Shown here: in pieces, positions 1 through 8,125 of the stretch
Position numbering within the stretch: position 1 is the stretch's first letter
How the letters are laid out: each line of letters begins with the position of its first letter
Assembly (NCBI RefSeq): GCF_015291745.1
Contig: NZ_CP030059.1
Coordinates: forward strand, 5,731,501 to 5,795,500
Length of the DNA: 64,000 nucleotides
Direction of reading: 5' to 3'
Source of the DNA: Bradyrhizobium sp. CCBAU 53351
GTDB lineage: Bacteria > Pseudomonadota > Alphaproteobacteria > Rhizobiales > Xanthobacteraceae
The notes under the pieces: generated by a model
Database searches by the model: none
What the model was told of the DNA's origin: nothing
What the model saw: only the letters and a program-made list of their open reading frames with translations
Program-made: the position numbers and the translations under genes

Positions 1-119
1 TTCGAGGGGACGGAGGGCGTTCTGCGCTTGAGGACGTGACCGCACCAGTTTGCTTGGGAGAGGCCAGGCTCCTGCTGGACGCACGGCGCCGGACATTACC
101 CACCCAAGATTTGATCTCC

Positions 120-833
120 TCACGAGTTTCGAAACTCCTTCAGGTCGAGTCGTAGACCGGCCTTGCTTGCCTGATCTGCCGTGACGTAAGGCAGGCCATA
201 ATAGCTGAGCTTTGGGCTCCATTGCCCGGTCTGGCCTGGGTAAGGAAAGGCGTAGGTCCCTCCGCCGGCAGACGCTTCGCGGGATATCACGACTGCCGCA
301 AGCTTGCCGCCGCTGTCGAAAACCAGATCGGAGACATAGCCATAGCCTTGCCCAGCCTGCAGCCGCGCGTAGTCGCCGATGACTTTCGAAATCGAGAACT
401 CGTGCGGCTCCGCTTGTGCTTGGCCGGGATCGACGAAGAGGCCGTATTCTCGCGACCTCAAATCGGCGAAGTCAGCAACGAGAGCCCCTTCGTGAAGCGG
501 CCTCATCACTCGCTTGAAGGGAATCCGCGAGATGAACTCGGGCTCGTCCTCTGTTCTAAAGCCTTCAACCAGCAACGAAACAATCTGCCCGTCGTCCGCA
601 AGGATCATGTTCCGGACAGCTCCCAAATACTCGCCTTTCAAGGAGAACACCGCACTGCCAAGCAAGCGAGAGGCACGGTATCCATCGTAAACCGTTCTGG
701 AGAACTGTGGGGAATGTGCTGATTGTTCCGTCGCAACCGGCGTTGCCGGCTCGGACCACGCGGCGACCGGCAGAACGGAGCTTGAAATTGTACCTATGAG
801 AATTGCAAGGGCGATCCTGATCTTTACCCGCAT
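120..833 (-). CDS. Exported PRC-barrel domain protein
   Basis: The 237-residue product starts with a cleavable-looking signal peptide (basic MRVKIR, hydrophobic core to about residue 20, possible cleavage near VAAWS). The rest reads as two PRC-barrel repeats, about residues 52-120 (LLGSAVFSLKGEYLGAVRNM and following) and 145-215 (VIGDYARLQAGQGYGYVSDL and following). PRC-barrels are small beta-barrels found in photosynthetic reaction-centre H subunits and in many rhizobial periplasmic proteins of unknown role. A second PRC-barrel protein lies at 4913-5650, so this end of the window carries two. The upstream gap to the divergent Crp/Fnr gene is about 350 bases. The family call is fairly secure; the function is unknown. 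Confidence 0.8.
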   Translation of the reverse strand: MRVKIRIALAILIGTISSSVLPVAAWSEPATPVATEQSAHSPQFSRTVYDGYRASRLLGSAVFSLKGEYLGAVRNMILADDGQIVSLLVEGFRTEDEPEFISRIPFKRVMRPLHEGALVADFADLRSREYGLFVDPGQAQAEPHEFSISKVIGDYARLQAGQGYGYVSDLVFDSGGKLAAVVISREASAGGGTYAFPYPGQTGQWSPKLSYYGLPYVTADQASKAGLRLDLKEFRNS

Positions 834-1149
834 TCCATTGCTCCTGCGATGGGGATTGTTCCAGCATCTTCATCTCATAATCGCTTCCTGTGCCGAGAGT
901 TCGCGGTCGCCCCAACGAACGGTCCGCTTCCGTGCCAAGCAAAGCGGGAAGCGCGTCATGGTTTTTCCGAGCAGCCGCGAAGACGACGACAGAATGAGCG
1001 GACCCAGTCACCTGTGTCGGCGCTTCTGCTCCAGCGTTGCGCACGCGACGCCGATGAGGTCGGAGAGGGAGGCGATCGAAGGTCGCCGTCAGGTTTCTCC
1101 TGACACATGGCACCTTTAGCCCGACTGTGATCGGAAAGCCGGGCTCCCA
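834..1149. other. Intergenic, no gene seen
   Basis: This 316-base divergent spacer separates the PRC-barrel gene from the Crp/Fnr gene. Open frames here are short and lack family-like sequence. It should contain both promoters. I found no GGAAC-N16/17-GTT promoter on either strand and no convincing Fnr-type dyad. Confidence 0.6.
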
Positions 1150-1185
1150 CATGTCAACCAATGGCCCTTCACGGAGGTTGACATG
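1150..1185 (+). promoter_or_regulatory. Inverted repeat covering SD and start codon of the Crp/Fnr gene
   Basis: CATGTCAACC at 1150-1159 is perfectly complementary to GGTTGACATG at 1176-1185, with a 16-base loop. The 3' arm includes the ATG at 1183 and the last two bases of the GGAGG ribosome-binding site (1173-1177). In RNA, a 10-bp hairpin would hide the start codon. As DNA it is a 36-bp dyad that could also be an operator, although the half-site spacing is long for a Crp/Fnr dimer. Confidence 0.5.
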
Positions 1186-1989
1186 TTGAGGGATGAAATC
1201 GCAAGCACCCGTTCGTTCTCTCTCCGCCCGCTTCCGCTCGACCCAGCGAAGAGGATAAGAGAAACGCCGTCCCACCTCGCCAATGATCTAATCCGGCGCC
1301 TGCCAGATCCTTCACGCTCTCTGCTCGTTGGTCGCTGCGACGATGTGAGATTGAAACCGAGGCAAATGTTGCAAGAGCGCAATCTTCCATTGCAGTACGC
1401 ATATTTCCCAGAACAAGGCGCCGCCTCGCTGACGGCCAAGGCCGGGAACTGCTTGCCGGTCGAGATACAGACCGTCGGAGCAAAGGACTTTATCGGCATC
1501 CCCCTGATCCTCGGCATGCGAGTTTCCCCTCACCGCTGCATGGTTCAGGTAGCCGGCACGGCCCTGCGGATCGAAGCCGAAGCGCTGATCGAGTTGATCA
1601 AGAGCGACGTCGAAATCGAGAAACTACTCCTGCGATACGTCCAGGCTACCTTGATCCACAGTTCGCAGTTGGCCGCATGCAACTCGCGTCACAGCCTGCA
1701 ACAACGACTGGCTCGGTGGCTGCTCATTGCGGAGGACAAATTGTCATCTCACGAAATCCCGCTCACGCATCGATGCATGGCACAAGCCCTGGGTGTTCGG
1801 CGCGCCGGCATCACCACGACAATGGGCGACATGGAGGCGCGAGGCATTATCAAGCAAGGTCGCGCTCAGATCGAGATTGTTGATAAGGCCCGTCTCGAGG
1901 AACTGTCATGCAACTGCCATCGCGTGATTCTAACGGCCCATGAGAATTCTCTGGATTCAACCAGTACTTGGCGGGCAATCAATGCGTGA
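1183..1989 (+). CDS. Crp/Fnr-family transcription regulator
   Basis: The 268-residue protein has a cyclic-nucleotide-binding-like beta-roll (about residues 45-170) followed by a long helix and a C-terminal Crp-type winged helix (about 185-255). The recognition region reads HRCMAQALGVRRAGITTTMG, the pattern seen in the large rhizobial Crp/Fnr group. The cysteine cluster of oxygen-sensing FNR is absent from the N-terminus, and a cAMP-binding arginine signature is not evident, so the ligand cannot be named. The ATG at 1183 has GGAGG five bases upstream and sits inside an inverted repeat. It is transcribed divergently from the PRC-barrel gene. The family is secure; the regulon is unknown. Confidence 0.85.
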   Translation: MLRDEIASTRSFSLRPLPLDPAKRIRETPSHLANDLIRRLPDPSRSLLVGRCDDVRLKPRQMLQERNLPLQYAYFPEQGAASLTAKAGNCLPVEIQTVGAKDFIGIPLILGMRVSPHRCMVQVAGTALRIEAEALIELIKSDVEIEKLLLRYVQATLIHSSQLAACNSRHSLQQRLARWLLIAEDKLSSHEIPLTHRCMAQALGVRRAGITTTMGDMEARGIIKQGRAQIEIVDKARLEELSCNCHRVILTAHENSLDSTSTWRAINA

Positions 1990-2207
1990 CCTCTGGCCGC
2001 AAAGTGGATGGTCGCCGCCGTATTGTTCGGATGCGTACCGACATCGTGCCGGCGCACCGAACGGGACGCATATCACCTCGTTGATCATCGCAAGCTGCAT
2101 GGAGATCGACCGCGGGACCCATCAGTCGTAACCCCGTCGCCGGCGCCCGCCGAGCGAGCTTACCTGTGAATTGAACGACCGCCAGCGGCTAGGAGCCTGT
2201 CACCTGC

Positions 2208-3275
2208 TTGTCGACCCCCATCGCCTCCAGGAACAACAATGCGTTCGGGAAATACGGCGCCATGGCCCGACTTGCGCCCCTGGCGTTCGTGTTTTTCACA
2301 CCGATCGGCGAGTATGTTTTCCATCTTTCGCCAATATGGACCTTCGGCTCCGGCGTTCTTGCTATAGCCGTGCTCGCGGAATGGATCCGCGTAGCAACAG
2401 ACCAGCTTTCCTCCCACACTGGTCCTGCCCTGGGGGGCCTTCTGACGGTCAGCCTGGGAAGCCTGGCAGAACTCATTCTTGCGCTATTCGTCCTCGCCGG
2501 TGGCCAGGTGGAGGTTGTCCACGCCCAGATCACCGGATCCATTGCAGCAACCTGCTTGCTGGGGCTCGGGCTGGCCATCGTCACCGGCGGGTTCAATCGC
2601 GAGCGCCAAAGTTTCGCCGAAGCACGCGCTGGATTGCTGTCGAGCATGCTCGTCCTGTCCGTGATCGCTCTGCTCCTGCCGGCCGTATTCGACTATACCG
2701 GCCGTAGCGTTCGTCATATCAACAACGTGAGCGCCTCGGACGAACTGCTTAGCCTGGCCGTGTCCGTCGTCCTGCTGATACTTTACTCCGGAAATCTCGT
2801 CTTCACGCTAATCACTCACCGGAATGTCTTCGCGACCAAAGCGGAGCCTTCTACCACACCTGCGTGGTCCGTAACCGCCTGTTTGATTGTCTTGCTGGCA
2901 TGCACCGGCGCGGCGGCCCTGCAGAGCAAATTTGTCTCGGGCGCCCTGACGGAGGCGGCCAACTCCACTGGCGTGACGCCACTTTTCCTCGGCGTCGTCG
3001 TACTTGCGCTCGTCGGCACCAGTTCCGACATATTTGCCGCTGTCTGGTTTGCTCGACGCGACCGAATGGGTCTCGTGATGACGCTCTGCATCGGTTCAGC
3101 GATCCAAATTGCGCTCGTCGTAGCTCCGCTTCTTGTTATTTTCTCCTGGTTGATCGGGAAGCCGATGACCCTGGTGTTTCAGAACCCCGTCGACCTGTTT
3201 TCGATCGCGGGCACGGCGTTCATCGTCAATTCAATCACGAGAGACGCCGAGACCACCTGGTTCGCCTGCTGCTAA
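2208..3275 (+). CDS. Ca2+/H+ antiporter of the CAX/ChaA type, 3' end frameshifted
   Basis: Multi-pass inner-membrane cation exchanger of the CaCA superfamily, which exports Ca2+ (or Na+/K+) in exchange for protons. The two alpha repeats are visible: GGLLTVSLGSLAELILALFV near residue 75 and LALVGTSSDIFAAVWFARRD near residue 265, each with the acidic residue expected in the transport path. The reading frame stops at 3275 directly after the conserved NSITRDAETTW. The next frame continues with LLLIGVYLVLALAYYFS and stops at 3317-3319, which is the normal last helix. A net loss of one (or four) bases near 3262-3268 therefore removes the final membrane segment. The TTG at 2208 is a plausible start; an internal ATG at residue 19 is the alternative. 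Confidence 0.85.
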   Translation: MSTPIASRNNNAFGKYGAMARLAPLAFVFFTPIGEYVFHLSPIWTFGSGVLAIAVLAEWIRVATDQLSSHTGPALGGLLTVSLGSLAELILALFVLAGGQVEVVHAQITGSIAATCLLGLGLAIVTGGFNRERQSFAEARAGLLSSMLVLSVIALLLPAVFDYTGRSVRHINNVSASDELLSLAVSVVLLILYSGNLVFTLITHRNVFATKAEPSTTPAWSVTACLIVLLACTGAAALQSKFVSGALTEAANSTGVTPLFLGVVVLALVGTSSDIFAAVWFARRDRMGLVMTLCIGSAIQIALVVAPLLVIFSWLIGKPMTLVFQNPVDLFSIAGTAFIVNSITRDAETTWFACC

Positions 3276-3436
3276 TCGGCGTCTATCTCGTTTTGGCGCT
3301 TGCGTACTACTTCTCTTGAATTGCAAACACGGAGACGATCTTGATGTCAGCAGCGCGCTGGTCCAGCAGCCACGAGCTGCCCGCCGCGCGCCCTCTTCCG
3401 CTCATTGACGATGAGAAGTGCTTTCGCTCGTATCAC

Positions 3437-3610
3437 CTACAGAATGACTTCTCCTGCCAAAAAGGCCAGAAGGACGAAAACCACGAAGATCGCCACCGCC
3501 GCGAAAAACAGCCACTTGGCAATCGTGGATGCACCGGCAGCGACGCCGCTGAAGCCGAGCAATCCGACTACGATCGATATAATAAAAAAGATCAACGCCC
3601 ACTTCAACAT
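3437..3610 (-). CDS. DUF1328 small membrane protein (YtjA-like)
   Basis: A 57-residue protein beginning MLKWALIFFIISIVVGLLGF and ending with LLAFLAGEVIL, the standard layout of DUF1328. It has two short hydrophobic helices separated by a glycine/alanine turn (GVAAGASTIAKW). GGGAG lies six bases upstream of the ATG. Members are widespread in proteobacteria, often next to stress genes, with no defined biochemical function. It stands alone here. Family identification is secure because nearly every position fits. Confidence 0.9.
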   Translation of the reverse strand: MLKWALIFFIISIVVGLLGFSGVAAGASTIAKWLFFAAVAIFVVFVLLAFLAGEVIL

Positions 3611-3809
3611 GCCAAGCTCCCGCGACTTCGTAGCAGATGAGGTATGGCAAGTCCGATTCGAAAGCCCATAGACTTAAATGCGATCTGATCTTGCCTTTTC
3701 AACAATCTGCGTGAGATTGGGCCGTTCCGCTCACGATGCAATATGCCGACAGTGGTCGGTGCGCCTTCGTACCGGCGCCCCCGACGGGCGTTACTGTGGC
3801 AGAGATCGA

Positions 3810-4190
3810 CTAAGACGACACTAGCGCCACCGGAGTTTGCGGCGAGCCATGAGCCAGCGCATCGCGAAATAGTCGATCAAGGACATCGCGGATACGATTT
3901 GGCTTCTCAACTACGTAGCCTGCAAGCCGGCTCGGTATGACTTCACGGCTGTAACCGGTATAGATCAAAAAAGGGATGTCCCTCTTCAGAAGGAGGTCTG
4001 CCACTCCTAACGAAGCTTCTCCCTGAAGGTCGATGTCGAGCAGTGCGGCATCAATAGCTGCACTACTCGCTGCTTGGAAAGCGGCGCTTAGCTCGGCAAA
4101 TGGACCAACGGTCTCATGGCCGCGACGCCGGATCTCGACTGCGAAATCATCAGCAATGAAATATTCGTCTTCCATAACGGCAATCTTCAT
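3810..4190 (-). CDS. Stand-alone response-regulator receiver domain
   Basis: A single CheY-like receiver of 126 residues from MKIAVMEDEYFIADDFAVEI. The acidic pair is MEDE near residues 6-8, the phosphoacceptor aspartate is in AALLDIDLQG, and the conserved lysine is in YVVEKP. The open frame extends 17 codons further upstream, but the ATG at 4190 has GGAGG five bases before it. No output domain is present, as is usual for receivers serving HWE-family sensor kinases in alphaproteobacteria. No kinase is adjacent. It resembles the receiver at 55708-56055. Confidence 0.85.
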   Translation of the reverse strand: MKIAVMEDEYFIADDFAVEIRRRGHETVGPFAELSAAFQAASSAAIDAALLDIDLQGEASLGVADLLLKRDIPFLIYTGYSREVIPSRLAGYVVEKPNRIRDVLDRLFRDALAHGSPQTPVALVSS

Positions 4191-4440
4191 TGGGCCTCCA
4201 ATGATCCGCGGCATTGCGAGAGCGCGGCTCATCGTTTCCATGATGCCGCAATGATCAATTCAAAGCCTGATCTTAAAGCACAAATTATGTCCGTTGCCGC
4301 ACGCACCCGGCATCACACCGAAGATAGCGTCAGAGCGCGGCTGCCCTAAGCTGCGAGTACCCTTCTGTACCAAGTGTCTCTGCAACGCCACCGCTGCTTG
4401 GGCATTTTCTATTGGTGTAATGCAGCAAGGGAGATAGCTG

Positions 4441-4836
4441 ATGAAGACTAGTTTTCGCTCAAACAGATCATGCATTGCGGCCGCTGCTCTCGCTCTCGCG
4501 ATGCCACTCGGAGCTTCAGCGCAGGCCGCACCGATGGTGGCCGCGAGCAGAATTTCGAAAAACGACGCGAGGCTGGTGGAGGTCCAATGGAGGCCTGGCT
4601 ATCATCACGGTTGGCATCGTCATCACTGGCGGGACGGATACCGGCACCGGTACAGCCGCGGCTGGGGTCCAGCAGTAGGTGGCTTCGTGGCAGGTGCGGC
4701 GATCGGAAGCGCCGTCGCCAACAGTCGGGCGCAGGCAGCCGAGAACAACGCCTACTGTTCACAGCGATACAAGTCGTATGACCCGAGCTCGGGTACCTAC
4801 ATGGGTTACGATGGCGTCAGGCATCCTTGTCCCTAG
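4441..4836 (+). CDS. BA14K-like exported protein
   Basis: 131 residues with a signal peptide (cleavage near GASAQA) and a His/Arg/Trp/Gly-rich middle (HHGWHRHHWRDGYRHR). A glycine-rich hydrophobic stretch (VGGFVAGAAIGSAVA) follows. The C-terminus, AYCSQRYKSYDPSSGTYMGY then DGVRHPCP, is the hallmark of the BA14K family, first known as a Brucella immunoreactive lectin-like protein. Two cysteines in this motif probably form a disulfide. GGGAGATAG precedes the ATG. Role in the envelope is presumed, not shown. Confidence 0.85.
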   Translation: MKTSFRSNRSCIAAAALALAMPLGASAQAAPMVAASRISKNDARLVEVQWRPGYHHGWHRHHWRDGYRHRYSRGWGPAVGGFVAGAAIGSAVANSRAQAAENNAYCSQRYKSYDPSSGTYMGYDGVRHPCP

Positions 4837-4912
4837 GCCAGACGCCAGCCCGGCGGCGACGGCCGTTCGGGGGCGTCACAACTCCGGAAACATGAACACA
4901 GGAGATCCACAG

Positions 4913-5650
4913 ATGAAGGCAGCGTCATTACTAACCGCCGCATTCCTTGCCGGCGCATCATCCGTTGCGCTGGCGCAAAACGCTCCGCAGGCGACCGGCC
5001 CAGCTGACCATGGTTCGGGCCAGACTCAGAACGCGGACCAACGCGGCGACAGCAGCCCCGCAAACAATGGAGCAAACAAAGCCGGCACGCCGTCTGATAG
5101 GAGCCAGGACAGCGTACGGCAGCAGATGGTCAACGACTTGCAGCAGGCAGGCTTCACGGACGTCAGGGTACGTCCGCAGTCGTTCCTGGTCGAGGCCAGA
5201 GATCGGTCGGGAAATCCGGTGACGATGTTCGTCGGTCCAAGCACCTTCGCCGAGGTGAAAACGGTCGGCGCGAACGCGCAGAAGAGTTCTTCGAACGCAA
5301 ACGCATCAGGCAATAGCACCAACGCGACTGCAGCCGGCCCCGGCGGAGCCTTCACGTCGGTGCCAGCGAAGGATGGACTGAGCTCGCAATTGATGGGCCT
5401 GCAGGTGTACAACAACGCCAAACAGGACATTGGCACCATCAAGGATGTCGCGCTCAATGAAAACGGCATTGACGGCTATATCCTCTCAGTCGGAGGATTC
5501 CTGCGCATCGGCGATCACTACGTCGCGGTGCGGCCGTCGGCGATCAATTTGAAGTTTGATCGTGCAGCCAAGAAGTGGACCGCCACCATGGACACGACGG
5601 CGGACCAGCTGAAGTCGGCGCCTGAGTTCAAGTACCCCAGCAATAGCTGA
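4913..5650 (+). CDS. Exported protein with C-terminal PRC-barrel domain
   Basis: 245 residues from the ATG at 4913, which has GGAG eight bases upstream. Order: signal peptide (MKAASLLTAAFLAGASSVAL), a low-complexity Asn/Gly/Ser/Gln linker, a short alpha/beta unit (DLQQAGFTDVRVRPQSFLVE), another Asn/Ser-rich linker, and a PRC-barrel near residues 155-235 (LMGLQVYNNAKQDIGTIKDV). The middle unit resembles PepSY-like small modules of rhizobial secreted proteins, but that is uncertain. A strong terminator follows at 5659-5690. It lies 76 bases after the BA14K gene, so the two may be co-transcribed. Confidence 0.8.
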   Translation: MKAASLLTAAFLAGASSVALAQNAPQATGPADHGSGQTQNADQRGDSSPANNGANKAGTPSDRSQDSVRQQMVNDLQQAGFTDVRVRPQSFLVEARDRSGNPVTMFVGPSTFAEVKTVGANAQKSSSNANASGNSTNATAAGPGGAFTSVPAKDGLSSQLMGLQVYNNAKQDIGTIKDVALNENGIDGYILSVGGFLRIGDHYVAVRPSAINLKFDRAAKKWTATMDTTADQLKSAPEFKYPSNS

Positions 5651-5658
5651 TTTTCTGA

Positions 5659-5690
5659 GGGCGGAGCGGTTTGGCGGAACCGCACCGCCC
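5659..5690 (+). terminator. Intrinsic-type terminator after the PRC-barrel gene
   Basis: GGGCGG-A-GCGGTT pairs with AACCGC-A-CCGCCC around the loop TGGCGG. This gives a 12-bp stem broken by one A-A bulge, eight bases after the stop codon. The downstream TTGCGCTGTTTC is only moderately T-rich. Confidence 0.7.
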
Positions 5691-5735
5691 TTGCGCTGTT
5701 TCTTCCAAGCTCGCCTCCTTTATGCGGCTTAAATA

Positions 5736-7115
5736 ATGTTGGCCCGTGCCGAGAAATTGTTGACCGATCTGGGCGAGACGTTCTGGGTGGTGCCCATGCT
5801 CGTGGTGCTTTCCAGTTTGCTCGTGGCTTTCCTTGCTGTTCATCTCGACCGTACCGAAGCCGCCGCACTCTCGACGCTGCACGATTGGCTTTACGACGGA
5901 GGCGCGACCGGCGGCCGCACCCTGCTCGGCACCGTTGCCGGCGCGACAATCGGCGTCGCTGGCACCGTATTTACGATTACCATTGCTGCCTTGTCCTTGG
6001 CCGCCGGCCAGATGGGGCCACGGCTCCTGCGCAATTTCACCCGCGACCGTGGCAATCAACTGACACTTGGGATGTTGCTTGGCACGTTCTGTTACGCTCT
6101 GGTCGTGCTGAGAAGCATTCGGACCGAGCCCGAGGGTGGCTTCGTCCCCCATCTGGCGTTGAGCGTCGGCATCGCGCTCGCGTTCGCCTGTGTCGCGATA
6201 CTCGTCTATTTCGTCGGCCACGTCGCCGGTCGGATCAATGTGGAAACGGTGATCGAACTCGTCAGTGAAGACCTCCGCTCCGCGATACAACGGCTAACGA
6301 CCCAGGATCCGCAACCTAAACCTCCGCCGGAGGAGTACTGGATCGGCTCGCTGCCTCTGAGAGATTCCCGGCGGGGCTATCTGCAGCATCTCGACGACGA
6401 GGGTCTGGCCACCTGGGCGGCCAAGCATCGCGCCAGCATTCGGCTGCTGGTCGGGCCCGGCGATTATGTTTTCCCTGGAGCAACTGTCGCGTTGGTCACT
6501 CCTCCCGTCGATGGTGCCGAGGTGGCGATTCAAAATGCGACAGCGCTCGGCGGCAGCAGCAGCGCTTCGACCGATTTGCGCTTCGCCGTCCGGCAGCTCG
6601 TCGAGGTCGCGGTCAGGGCACTCTCTCCCGGCATCAACGACCCGCACACCGCTCTCGCGGTTCTGGACCGACTGGGAGCGGCCCTGTGCGATCTCGTGCC
6701 TTTGCACCTCCCGACAGGCGTGGCGATCAGGGGAAGTCAGCCGGTCCTGGTCGTGCCGCGTGTGCAATATGGTCAATTGCTCGGCACCATGTTTCACATG
6801 ATCCGGCAAAGCGCCGGCGCGCAACCGGCAGTATCGATCCGAATGATCGAAGTCATGACCGAGGTCGCGAGCTGCGAACGCGATCCTGCCCGGCTCCTTG
6901 CTCTCTCGCACCACGCCGACCTCGTCCTCGCGGACGCGCGTCGAACGATTGCCGCCGCCGGCGACAGGGGGGACGTCGAGCGCCGACATCACGCGTTTGC
7001 TCTCATGGTCCGTGCAGGCCCGATGGGGCAATTCACTGAACATGTCTTTCCTTTGGGGGGCGACGATGCGCCAAAGGCTGTCGCTCAGCCGACCGGCTCC
7101 CGATCTCGGAGTTGA
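5736..7115 (+). CDS. DUF2254 membrane protein
   Basis: 459 residues with an N-terminal membrane region of four helices (about 15-35, 60-90, 110-130, 140-165) and a large soluble C-terminal part. The signature GTVFTITIAALSLAAGQMGP followed by RLLRNFTRDRGNQLTLGMLL is diagnostic of DUF2254. Function is unknown in this family. Its last 83 bases overlap, tail to tail, the YihY-family gene on the other strand. Confidence 0.85.
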   Translation: MLARAEKLLTDLGETFWVVPMLVVLSSLLVAFLAVHLDRTEAAALSTLHDWLYDGGATGGRTLLGTVAGATIGVAGTVFTITIAALSLAAGQMGPRLLRNFTRDRGNQLTLGMLLGTFCYALVVLRSIRTEPEGGFVPHLALSVGIALAFACVAILVYFVGHVAGRINVETVIELVSEDLRSAIQRLTTQDPQPKPPPEEYWIGSLPLRDSRRGYLQHLDDEGLATWAAKHRASIRLLVGPGDYVFPGATVALVTPPVDGAEVAIQNATALGGSSSASTDLRFAVRQLVEVAVRALSPGINDPHTALAVLDRLGAALCDLVPLHLPTGVAIRGSQPVLVVPRVQYGQLLGTMFHMIRQSAGAQPAVSIRMIEVMTEVASCERDPARLLALSHHADLVLADARRTIAAAGDRGDVERRHHAFALMVRAGPMGQFTEHVFPLGGDDAPKAVAQPTGSRSRS

Positions 7116-8091
7116 GCTCGGCCCCCGCCAATATGGAATAGGCCGCGACCCAGAGCCACGTCATGAACACGGCAACGGCGCCGAGCGAGCCGTAGGTCTT
7201 CTGATAGGCGGCGAACGTGCTCACATACTCCGAGAAGGCGTATGAACCAGCAATCAATCCGGTCGTAGCCAGAAGCCCGCCGGCCGAAACAAGGTCCCAT
7301 CTTGGTTCAGTGCGATTGGGTGCGTAACGGTAGAGCAGAGCAATGATTGCGATGATTATGCCCACGAGCAGCGGCCATCGTATCCACATTGCAGCAGCCT
7401 GCCAGCCAGTCGGTATTGGCAGGTAGCTGAGTAGGAGGGGAAGCACCGCGATCAGGATCACGGCCCCACCGGCGAGCACAATCAACGCCACGGTCAGCGA
7501 CAGAGCAACGGCATTGAAGAGAACCAATCCCCTCCCCTCCGGGACCGCGTAGGTCACGTTCAAGGCAGTCATGAGCGTGCCAGTCGCGTAGCGCGCACTC
7601 CAGATCGAAATACCCACACTCACCATCAGCCCGACGCCGAAAGGGGGACGCGTGTTCTGCACGAGAGCCTTCAATCGCTCTGAAATGAGTGCCGTCGCTT
7701 CCCCCGGCAGGATCGCTTGGAGCGCGTTGAGCTGCCGCACGATGTCGTTGGTGTCGGCGACGAGCCCATAGAGTGACACAAGCGCGGCTATGGCGGGGAA
7801 GATCGAGAGAAAGGAATAGAAGGCAACGGCGGCGGACAGGACCGAAATGTTGTGATCACCTAGCCTGACCCAAAAGGCCATTGCGATGGTGATGAACCTG
7901 CGCAGAGGGCTGCGGCTACCCCCGTTCAGTGGTTTAGCATTGGTACCGCTTCTGATCACGTCCGTTGCGAACCGCCAAGCTTGAATGAATGACGGAGAAC
8001 CTCCCGTCGCTGCGCAGGTTCCAAGGTACCTAGCAACGCACCAAGTGTCCTCATCATAGTTCGCAAACGTACTCACTTGTTGAGGAACCAA
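7033..8091 (-). CDS. YihY/BrkB-family integral membrane protein
   Basis: 352 residues as an open frame. The core has six hydrophobic segments and the family pattern SAAVAFYSFLSIFPAIAALV near residue 90, with TWLWVAAYSILAGAELNSEI near the end. The family was once annotated as RNase BN; that is now discounted, and a transporter-like role is assumed. The first ~70 residues are not family-like. The frame's first ATG lies only 34 bases from the divergent glucose dehydrogenase start, so the real start is probably further inside. The gene end overlaps the DUF2254 gene by 83 bases. Confidence 0.8.
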   Translation of the reverse strand: MVPQQVSTFANYDEDTWCVARYLGTCAATGGSPSFIQAWRFATDVIRSGTNAKPLNGGSRSPLRRFITIAMAFWVRLGDHNISVLSAAVAFYSFLSIFPAIAALVSLYGLVADTNDIVRQLNALQAILPGEATALISERLKALVQNTRPPFGVGLMVSVGISIWSARYATGTLMTALNVTYAVPEGRGLVLFNAVALSLTVALIVLAGGAVILIAVLPLLLSYLPIPTGWQAAAMWIRWPLLVGIIIAIIALLYRYAPNRTEPRWDLVSAGGLLATTGLIAGSYAFSEYVSTFAAYQKTYGSLGAVAVFMTWLWVAAYSILAGAELNSEIGSRSAERQPLAHRRPPKERHVQ

Positions 8092-8125
8092 GGCATTGGG
8101 CTCGCCTTAGATCTTCAGCAAAAGC

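Noticed and set aside
5676..5700. GGAAC-N16-TGTT before the DUF2254 gene, as an EcfG promoter
   Set aside because: The -35 is inside the terminator stem at 5659-5690 and the -10 deviates at its first base; more likely chance.
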